A program made the translations under genes and the position numbers. The notes under the pieces were generated by a model. It saw only the letters and a program-made list of their open reading frames with translations, made no database searches and had not been told where the DNA came from. Positions 1-4,919 of a stretch of DNA of 5,302 nt are shown here, one piece after another; the stretch's first letter is position 1, and each line of letters opens with the position of its first letter. Origin of the DNA: Bacteroidota bacterium (lineage in GTDB: Bacteria > Bacteroidota > Bacteroidia > B-17B0 > Aurantibacillaceae); the NCBI GenBank assembly GCA_025359355.1, contig JANYGR010000134.1, positions 1 through 5,302 of the forward strand, in the 5' to 3' direction.

Positions 1-2795
1 CCTTCTTTATCTAAACCACCCCATACAAATTTATTCATAAGGTTATCATACATCACGTCTGTATTTACGCGACCACCTTGAGCCATTTCACTTTCCGTAT
101 TTTTAATTGGCATTAAGCGATATGCTAAACCTTCCAATTGAAAATAATCTTCTAACCCTAAATATGCTTCAGCACCCGTTGTTACAGCAAAGTAAATAGG
201 ACGTTTCCAGTTATTATGTGCAATTAAATCTAACACCATTAAATCATTTTTAGTGATATATTGGCGATTTATATCCCACTTGATATTTTTAACTAAACGG
301 CCTGTATCTTTTACAGCGATTACTTTTTCACGCATCACCTGCATAGAATCTACAGGTACATAAAACGTTTTTGAAGGGAAATAATCATAAGGCTTAGAAC
401 CGTAATCCAATTTATTAGCAATATCATCTGATTCAACAAACTCAATTGCTTTTTTCAAATTCATTGGTCCAGTTCCTTTATCCATTAAATAAACGACTTC
501 GCGTGTACCTTGCACTAATTTATCAGCAGGAATAGTAAATGGCACAGGAGCTGATTCGTAAGCCGCACGGCGTGCTTGAGCGATATACCAATCCGTTTGC
601 AATAAACTTAAATTTACAACACGTACATCCGTTCTTATACCTTCTACTTCTTGAGCGTACCACAAAGGGAATGTATCGTTATCTCCGTTAGTAAATAATA
701 CAGCATTTGGTGCACAAGATTTTAAATAATTCACAGCAAAATCACGACTCATGGTTCGTTTAGAACGGTTATGATCGTCCCAGTTTTGCGAAGCCATGAT
801 TGTAGGAATTAATAATCCAACTAAAATTCCTGCAATAGCGGCATTTTTAGCATTTGTTTTTTTGCTTAAAAAATTGAAAATAAATAATACACCAAAACCA
901 ATCCATATAGCAAACGCGTAGAATGAAGCTACATAAGCATAATCACGCTCACGAGGTTGATATGGGTATTGATTCAAATAAATTACAACAGCTAAACCAT
1001 TTAATAAAAAGAATAAAGAAACAATCCATAAATCTTTTTTATCGCTTTGGTATAAAAAAATAAATCCAAAAATTCCTAATATAAAAGGTAAGGCATAATA
1101 CGAGTTACTTGCTTTGTTATTTGAAGTGGAGTGTGGTTCAAATGAAGTATCTGTATCTAAGCGCCAATCATCAAGTCCTTTGATACCTGTCTTCCAGTTA
1201 CCTTCCAAAGGATTACCAGTTAAGCCTTGTATATCATTTTGACGACCAATAAAGTTCCAAGCAAAATAACGTAAATACATATAACCAACTTGGTATCTCG
1301 CAAAGTAAGTTAAGTTAGCCATGATCGTAGGGATTTGAATTTCTTCCATTTGTCCCGATTGCTCGTTCATTTTAGTTTTAGTTTTATGATGAGCCTGAAC
1401 ATCGCCCCAATAGCGGTATGACGACTCATGGTTACCTTGCTGACTCCACATACGAGGGAAAACCGTACAAAATTCTTTGTCATAAGCAGGGATCGATTTT
1501 TTTCGATCGTCGATTACCTTATACTTTTTTGATTTTTCATCTTTTGCGTATACTGGCTCACCATCTTTAAAATTAGCATTATCTGTAGGCGCATTATAAT
1601 ATTGCCCATAAGTTAAAGGCCAATCGCCGTATTGTTCACGATTTAAGTAAGACAACATCGTGATTGCATTTTCAGGATCATTTTCATCCATTGGCGTATT
1701 AGCTTGAGAACGAATAATTAAAATAAAGAAAGAAGAGTAGCCAATTATTAATGTGGCAAAAGAAATTAAAATAACATTAAGCGTATTTCCACTTTTGTTT
1801 TTTAAAACGTGAATACCATATAATAAACCGCCCAACACCAAAACTCTTGTAAACATTGCTCCTACTCCGTTTCCAGAGATAACAACTATTATTGTAAATA
1901 AAATAGCCGTATAAAATCCTAATTTATAAAATGATTCTTTTTTATTAACGGTGTACATAATTAACGACGTTAACGAAAAGAATAACAAAACAAAATATAC
2001 CATAGAGCCAATGTTAAAGCCCATTCCCATTTTGTTTACAAAAAACACTTCGTAATCAGCCGCAAATTTTACAATTTTTGGAATCATGATATTTTGGATA
2101 CCGCCCAGTAATATCAAGGAAATGATACCTGTGATGAAAAACGTTTTCCAAGTAAAAGGATATTTTTTAAAATAATACACAAAACATATAGCCGGTATTA
2201 CAAGTAAATTTAATAAATGGACTCCAATGGATAAACCCATTAAGTAGGCAATAACAACCAACCAACGCATAGCACCAACCGGATTTGTAGTGTCTTCTTC
2301 GTCCCATTTAAGAATTGCCCAAAATACCATCGCTGTAAAGAAGGACGACATGGCGTAAACCTCGCCCTCAACTGCTGAAAACCAGAATGAATCAGTGAAG
2401 GTGTAAGCTAATGCACCAACTGCTCCAGCACCAAGAACTGCCCATTGTTTGGCAGACGTAAATTCTTCGCCCTTTTTAACAATAGCTTTTGTTCCTAAAC
2501 GGGTGATAGTCCAAAATAAAAATAAAATTGAAAATGAACTACATAGCGCAGACATAATATTGATCATTTTGCCAGCTAATGCTGGATCTCCACCTGCCAT
2601 TAAAGCAAAGAAGCGGCCAACTAATAAAAAGAAGGGTGCTCCTGGAGGGTGACCAACTTCTAACTTATAAGCACAGGCAATGTATTCACCACAATCCCAA
2701 AAGCTTGCTGTTGGCTCAATTGTAGACACATACGTAAATGTGGCGATGGCGAATACGATCCATCCGATAATATTATTTTGTTTTTTAAACTGCAT
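1..2795 (-). CDS. GT117 family (DUF2723) multi-spanning membrane protein, 3'-truncated by window edge
   Basis: The frame is open for 931 codons with no stop and leaves the window at its left edge, so the C-terminus is missing; Bacteroidota members are usually about 1000 residues or more. The N-terminus has a membrane helix (about 10-26) followed by the family signature WDCGE (33-37) and GHPPG (48-52), with D34 a plausible catalytic acid by analogy with GT-C enzymes. About ten further helices follow to residue ~365, then a soluble loop containing WNFIGRQNDIQG (513-524), four more helices (~565-667), and a periplasmic-looking C-terminal part with NWDDHNRS (~666) and NGDNDTFPLW (from ~703). These motifs are typical of DUF2723 proteins, annotated as protein O-mannosyltransferase-like and placed in CAZy GT117. 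The likely role is lipid-linked sugar transfer at the inner membrane, but the acceptor is unknown. The ATG at 2795 is chosen because the signature lies only 33 residues downstream. No Shine-Dalgarno site is visible, and the upstream region is AT-rich. Confidence 0.9.
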   Translation of the reverse strand, partial: MQFKKQNNIIGWIVFAIATFTYVSTIEPTASFWDCGEYIACAYKLEVGHPPGAPFFLLVGRFFALMAGGDPALAGKMINIMSALCSSFSILFLFWTITRLGTKAIVKKGEEFTSAKQWAVLGAGAVGALAYTFTDSFWFSAVEGEVYAMSSFFTAMVFWAILKWDEEDTTNPVGAMRWLVVIAYLMGLSIGVHLLNLLVIPAICFVYYFKKYPFTWKTFFITGIISLILLGGIQNIMIPKIVKFAADYEVFFVNKMGMGFNIGSMVYFVLLFFSLTSLIMYTVNKKESFYKLGFYTAILFTIIVVISGNGVGAMFTRVLVLGGLLYGIHVLKNKSGNTLNVILISFATLIIGYSSFFILIIRSQANTPMDENDPENAITMLSYLNREQYGDWPLTYGQYYNAPTDNANFKDGEPVYAKDEKSKKYKVIDDRKKSIPAYDKEFCTVFPRMWSQQGNHESSYRYWGDVQAHHKTKTKMNEQSGQMEEIQIPTIMANLTYFARYQVGYMYLRYFAWNFIGRQNDIQGLTGNPLEGNWKTGIKGLDDWRLDTDTSFEPHSTSNNKASNSYYALPFILGIFGFIFLYQSDKKDLWIVSLFFLLNGLAVVIYLNQYPYQPRERDYAYVASFYAFAIWIGFGVLFIFNFLSKKTNAKNAAIAGILVGLLIPTIMASQNWDDHNRSKRTMSRDFAVNYLKSCAPNAVLFTNGDNDTFPLWYAQEVEGIRTDVRVVNLSLLQTDWYIAQARRAAYESAPVPFTIPADKLVQGTREVVYLMDKGTGPMNLKKAIEFVESDDIANKLDYGSKPYDYFPSKTFYVPVDSMQVMREKVIAVKDTGRLVKNIKWDINRQYITKNDLMVLDLIAHNNWKRPIYFAVTTGAEAYLGLEDYFQLEGLAYRLMPIKNTESEMAQGGRVNTDVMYDNLMNKFVWGGLDKE

Positions 2796-2936
2796 ATTGT
2801 TTTTATTTAAATACGGTAAGTTGCGAATTTAGTCAAAAAAGGTTCTTAAACATTAGTTAATTTATTTTTTATGATTTTTTTGTAAATGAAGATATTTTGC
2901 TATTTTTGTCGCCCGAACTTTTACGGAAGTTTAAAT
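2796..2936. other. AT-rich divergent intergenic region between the GT117 gene and tRNA-Gln
   Basis: This spacer must hold the minus-strand promoter of the membrane-protein gene and the plus-strand promoter of tRNA-Gln. The latter is clear and is listed separately. For the minus strand the best -7 candidate is TAAATTCG (plus positions 2831-2824), one mismatch from TAnnTTTG, but it has no convincing -33 box, so it is not called as a promoter. No ORF or structured RNA was seen here. Confidence 0.5.
2879..2908 (+). promoter_or_regulatory. Bacteroidota-type promoter of tRNA-Gln
   Basis: A TTTG box at 2879-2882 is followed after 18 bases by TATTTTTG at 2901-2908. This is a full match to the -7 consensus TAnnTTTG used by the Bacteroidota primary sigma factor, with near-standard spacing. 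The -7 box ends 28 bases before the mature tRNA-Gln 5' end, leaving a short leader for RNase P to remove. No other gene lies downstream before the terminator, so it serves the tRNA alone. Confidence 0.7.
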
Positions 2937-3009
2937 TGTCCGATGGTGTAACTGGCAACACGACTGATTTTGGTTCAGTAGAGTCTAGGTTCGAGCCCTA
3001 GTCGGACAA
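2937..3009 (+). tRNA. tRNA-Gln (anticodon UUG)
   Basis: All four arms fold perfectly. The acceptor stem TGTCCGA/TCGGACA has 7 pairs (2937-2943 with 3002-3008). The D stem is GTGT/ACAC (2946-2949 with 2958-2961). The anticodon stem ACTGA/TCAGT (2963-2967 with 2975-2979) encloses the 7-base loop with anticodon TTG at 2970-2972. The T stem CTAGG/CCTAG (2985-2989 with 2997-3001) closes a TTCGAGC loop. The first pair is U1-A72, a feature known for glutamine tRNAs. The discriminator base is A at 3009. CCA is not encoded and must be added by nucleotidyltransferase. The gene reads CAA and, by wobble, CAG codons. Confidence 0.97.
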
Positions 3010-3012
3010 CGG

Positions 3013-3047
3013 AAAGCCCCTCTTAAACTATTAAGAGGGGCTTTTTT
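3013..3047 (+). terminator. intrinsic terminator of tRNA-Gln, possibly bidirectional
   Basis: A 14-bp perfect stem (3013-3026 with 3031-3044) closes an ACTA loop and runs into a T tract ending at 3047. It begins three bases after the mature tRNA end. On the minus strand the same hairpin lies just past the kbl stop codon and is followed by only three Ts, so it may also weakly end kbl transcripts and limit antisense reading of the tRNA. Confidence 0.92.
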
Positions 3048-3066
3048 ATTGAAACTTTGTTTGGTA

Positions 3067-4260
3067 TTATTTTTTAATAACGCCCAATTCCAATCCCACT
3101 TTTTTGAAAGCTGCTAAAGCTTTGTCTAAATGAGCCTGAGTGTGAGCTGCTGATAATTGCACACGAATACGTGCCTGCCCTTTAGCTACTACAGGGAAGA
3201 AAAAGCCGATAACATAAATACCTTCATCTAATAATTTATCGGCAAATATTTGAGACAGCTTTGCATCATACAGCATTACTGGGACAATAGCAGAATCGCC
3301 TTCTTTAAATTCTAAGCCTATTTTTTTTAAACCTGTTTTAAAATACTTGACATTATACTCTAATGTATCACGTAACTCTGTAGTTTCACTCAACATATCA
3401 AATACCGCGATAGACGCACCAACGATACTTGGCGCTAAAGAATTTGAAAATAAATAAGGACGAGAACGTTGACGTAATAATTCTATTATTTCTTTTTTAC
3501 CTGTAGTAAATCCACCCATAGCACCGCCTAAAGCCTTACCTAACGTTCCAGTAATAATATCCACACGATTCATTACATTTTTTAATTCAACAGTTCCTCT
3601 GCCTGTTTTACCAATAAATCCTGAAGCGTGACTTTCATCAACCATCACTAAAGCATTGTATTTGTCCGCTAAATCACATATTTTATCCAACGGTGCTACA
3701 AAACCATCCATACTAAATACACCATCAGTTACAATAATGCGGTAACGTTGAGCTTGTGCTTTAATCAATTGCTCTTCCAAATCGGCCATATCACAGTTTT
3801 TATAACGGTAACGTTGGCTTTTAGACAAACGTACTCCGTCGATAATAGAAGCGTGATTTAATTCGTCGGAGATAATTGCATCTTCTTCACCAAACAAGGG
3901 CTCAAAAACCCCGCCATTTGCGTCGAAAGCAGCAGCATATAAAATAGTATCTTCTTGACCTAAAAAGGTTGCTATCTTTTTTTCAAGTGTTTTGTGAATA
4001 TCCTGAGTTCCGCAAATAAAACGTACGGAAGACATACCGTAACCGTGAGTATCCAAAGCCTTTTTAGCCCCTTCAATTACTTTTGGATGAGATGATAATC
4101 CTAAATAATTGTTTGCACAAAATATGATTACTTCTTTGCCGTCGCTTACCTTAACCTGCGCCCCTTGAGGCGTAATGATAATACGTTCTTTCTTAAATAA
4201 TCCGTTTTGTTCTATTTCTGTAAGCTGAGCTTGTAGGTGTTGTTGAAATTTTCCGTACAT
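3067..4260 (-). CDS. kbl: glycine C-acetyltransferase (2-amino-3-ketobutyrate CoA ligase)
   Basis: This cytosolic PLP enzyme cleaves 2-amino-3-oxobutyrate with CoA to glycine and acetyl-CoA, the step after threonine dehydrogenase in threonine breakdown. The 397-residue length matches E. coli Kbl (398), and the sequence aligns with it from end to end. Visible landmarks are FCANNYLGL (47-55), SSVRFICGTQ (77-86), LNHASIIDG (134-142) with H136 stacking on PLP, DESHASG (208-214) with D208 and H211 at the cofactor, and TGTLGKALGG (237-246) with K242 as the Schiff-base lysine. KGQARIR (360-366) includes R366, expected to hold the substrate carboxylate. The closest alternatives in the alpha-oxoamine synthase family are serine palmitoyltransferase and 8-amino-7-oxononanoate synthase, but the CGTQ and KGQARIR stretches favour Kbl. 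The ATG start agrees with the E. coli N-terminus. It appears monocistronic here; threonine dehydrogenase is not in the window. A weak -7 match, TTAATTTG, lies about 22 bases upstream of the start (plus 4289-4282). Confidence 0.95.
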   Translation of the reverse strand: MYGKFQQHLQAQLTEIEQNGLFKKERIIITPQGAQVKVSDGKEVIIFCANNYLGLSSHPKVIEGAKKALDTHGYGMSSVRFICGTQDIHKTLEKKIATFLGQEDTILYAAAFDANGGVFEPLFGEEDAIISDELNHASIIDGVRLSKSQRYRYKNCDMADLEEQLIKAQAQRYRIIVTDGVFSMDGFVAPLDKICDLADKYNALVMVDESHASGFIGKTGRGTVELKNVMNRVDIITGTLGKALGGAMGGFTTGKKEIIELLRQRSRPYLFSNSLAPSIVGASIAVFDMLSETTELRDTLEYNVKYFKTGLKKIGLEFKEGDSAIVPVMLYDAKLSQIFADKLLDEGIYVIGFFFPVVAKGQARIRVQLSAAHTQAHLDKALAAFKKVGLELGVIKK

Positions 4261-4338
4261 AATATTTTATTTAATGAGGTACAAATTAAAATAAATATAT
4301 GTGATTTTTCATTTTTTTATGAATGTATATTTTAATAA

Positions 4339-4401
4339 TACATTTCAAACCTACTAAAACATCCCGAAATAGTAGAAAAACTGAAAGACATGTACCCTTA
4401 A
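4339..4401 (+). pseudogene. orphan 3' end of a GIY-YIG endonuclease gene
   Basis: The frame encodes YISNLLKHPEIVEKLKDMYP and a stop, identical to the last 20 residues of the intact GIY-YIG gene at 4450-4797. An in-frame TAA at 4336-4338 sits directly before it, and no GIY-YIG sequence lies between here and kbl, so this is a dead tail without its head. It suggests that a second GIY-YIG/tRNA unit once stood here and lost its 5' part, or that the tail came along with a duplicated tRNA promoter. Confidence 0.85.
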
Positions 4402-4402
4402 C

Positions 4403-4433
4403 TTGTATAATTTAATAAACTTAATTATATTTG
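4403..4433 (+). promoter_or_regulatory. duplicated tRNA-Leu promoter, now upstream of the GIY-YIG gene
   Basis: TTG at 4403-4405 and TATATTTG at 4426-4433 are separated by 20 bases, matching the Bacteroidota promoter consensus. It is base-for-base the same as the promoter of the intact tRNA-Leu at 4799-4829. Here the tRNA behind it is broken, and the first gene downstream is the nuclease, whose frame opens 17 bases after the -7 box. The inference is that the nuclease is expressed from a tRNA promoter copy. Confidence 0.7.
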
Positions 4434-4443
4434 TCCTCTAAAT

Positions 4444-4483
4444 GCATATGTGGCGTTCCCGATAGCTATCGGGATGGTAGCCG
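4444..4483 (+). pseudogene. tRNA-Leu 5' fragment split by a palindrome in its D-loop
   Basis: Bases 4444-4456 match tRNA-Leu nucleotides 1-13 (GCATATGTGGCGT, with one C-to-T change in the acceptor stem). Bases 4457-4474 are a foreign 18-bp palindrome. Bases 4475-4483, TGGTAGCCG, then match tRNA nucleotides 17-25 in the right order before similarity stops. The anticodon arm, variable arm, T arm and 3' acceptor strand are absent, so no functional tRNA can form. The post-palindrome match is only 9 bases and could in principle be coincidence, but its position is exactly where the tRNA should resume. Confidence 0.75.
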
Positions 4484-4797
4484 AGTCTACTCAATCTTTC
4501 TTAAATTTTACCATAGCGCACGTTTATATTTTATATTCTCAAAATTTAAATAAATTTTATATTGGTAGTTGTTTGGATTTATCTGAAAGATTAGAGAACC
4601 ATAAAAACAAACTTTACCCAAATTGTTATACTGCCAAAGACAGTAGCTGGAAATTATTTTTTGAAATCCCAAACTTAGAATACCAACAAGCAAGGGGAAT
4701 AGAAAATCATATTAAAAAAATGAAGAGTTCGAAATACATTTCAAACCTACTAAAACATCCCGAAATAGTAGAAAAACTGAAAGACATGTACCCTTAA
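4450..4797 (+). CDS. small GIY-YIG endonuclease-domain protein next to tRNA-Leu
   Basis: The 115-codon frame opens with GTG; a more likely start is ATG at 4474-4476, giving 107 residues. The GIY-YIG nuclease fold is clear: VYI (25-27) is the GIY strand, YIG (37-39) the second motif, R47 in LSERLENH the expected catalytic arginine, and E85 in ARGIENHIKKMKS the expected metal-binding glutamate (numbering from GTG). It resembles the short single-domain (YhbQ-like) members common in Bacteroidota, with no separate DNA-binding domain. The first ~23 residues are translated from tRNA-Leu debris and a palindrome, and are unlikely to be functional. The final 20 codons lie in a 120-bp direct repeat. The stop codon sits one base before the tRNA-Leu promoter. 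A tRNA-type promoter copy upstream probably drives it. The substrate is unknown; a homing-like role at the tRNA locus is inference only. Confidence 0.85.
   Translation: MAFPIAIGMVAESTQSFLNFTIAHVYILYSQNLNKFYIGSCLDLSERLENHKNKLYPNCYTAKDSSWKLFFEIPNLEYQQARGIENHIKKMKSSKYISNLLKHPEIVEKLKDMYP
4457..4474. repeat. perfect 18-bp palindrome (TCCCGATAGCTATCGGGA)
   Basis: The sequence is fully self-complementary and does not extend further (T at both 4456 and 4475). Its core CCCGATAGCTATCGGG is, as I recall, a frequent dispersed palindrome in Bacteroidota genomes, comparable to REP sequences. It starts on the first base after the 120-bp repeat and sits in the D-loop of the tRNA-Leu fragment. Its last base is the A of the likely nuclease start codon, so a hairpin in the mRNA would hide the region just ahead of that start. 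Only one copy is in the window. Confidence 0.9.
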
Positions 4798-4852
4798 CTT
4801 GTATAATTTAATAAACTTAATTATATTTGTCCTCTAAATGCACATGTGGCGT
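4733..4852 (+). repeat. 120-bp direct repeat, downstream copy (pairs with 4337-4456)
   Basis: This is the functional copy. It spans the true C-terminal end of the GIY-YIG gene, the active-looking tRNA-Leu promoter, and nucleotides 1-13 of the complete tRNA-Leu. The only difference from the upstream copy is C at 4843, which forms a Watson-Crick pair with G4915 in the acceptor stem; the T in the upstream copy would give a wobble pair. Confidence 0.97.
4799..4829 (+). promoter_or_regulatory. Bacteroidota-type promoter of tRNA-Leu
   Basis: TTG at 4799-4801, a 20-base spacer and TATATTTG at 4822-4829 form a full consensus match. The -33 box begins one base after the GIY-YIG stop codon (4795-4797), so the nuclease gene and the promoter abut with no spare sequence. 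The -7 box ends ten bases before the mature tRNA 5' end, leaving a very short leader. Confidence 0.75.
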
Positions 4853-4919
4853 AATTGGTAGCCGCGCCAGACTTAGGATCTGGTCCGCAAGGGTGGGGGT
4901 TCGAGTCCCTTCATGTGTA
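4840..4919 (+). tRNA. tRNA-Leu (anticodon UAG)
   Basis: The acceptor stem pairs 4840-4846 with 4912-4918, ending in a G-U pair at position 1-72. The D stem GCG/CGC (4849-4851 with 4863-4865) encloses a loop with the usual GG. The anticodon stem CCAGA/TCTGG (4867-4871 with 4879-4883) holds TAG at 4874-4876. A class II variable arm of about 11 bases (TCC-GCAA-GGG) supports leucine identity. The T stem GGGGG/CCCTT has two G-U pairs and closes TTCGAGT. The discriminator is A at 4919, as required for leucine tRNAs; CCA is not encoded. It reads CUN-type leucine codons, mainly CUA. The antisense strand contains the end of the recombinase reading frame. Confidence 0.95.

Larger units (their letters stand above)
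4337..4456 (+). repeat. 120-bp direct repeat, upstream copy (pairs with 4733-4852)
   Basis: This segment is identical to 4733-4852 except at one position, T at 4447 versus C at 4843. The offset is 396 bp. In order it contains a 20-codon GIY-YIG gene tail with stop, a tRNA-type promoter, and the first 13 bases of tRNA-Leu. Similarity ends sharply on both sides; on the right the 18-bp palindrome begins at the very next base. One difference in 120 bp of mostly non-coding DNA suggests a recent duplication or ongoing gene conversion. Confidence 0.97.

Noticed and set aside
2449..2652. 67-codon plus-strand reading frame
   Set aside because: It lies wholly antisense to well-conserved DUF2723 membrane-protein sequence and its translation has no recognisable domain; it is a shadow frame.
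3067..4260. Serine palmitoyltransferase for sphingolipid synthesis, which occurs in Bacteroidota
   Set aside because: The whole length follows Kbl, including the CGTQ and KGQARIR stretches typical of glycine C-acetyltransferase.
4508..4693. 61-codon minus-strand reading frame
   Set aside because: It is antisense to the core of the GIY-YIG domain, whose motifs are clear on the plus strand.
4444..4797. Group I intron in tRNA-Leu with a homing endonuclease
   Set aside because: tRNA-Leu(UAA) introns sit in the anticodon loop; here the break is in the D-loop, the downstream tRNA is complete by itself, no intron core is visible, and the 5' exon is repeated rather than spliced across.
4337..4852. 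Insertion sequence with a long target-site duplication
   Set aside because: There is no transposase or terminal inverted repeat, and the right-hand repeat contains the genuine end of the nuclease gene, so the repeats are not a simple duplicated target.
4337..4852. CRISPR array
   Set aside because: There are only two long repeats that contain coding and promoter sequence, with one 276-bp spacer; this does not fit the repeat-spacer pattern.
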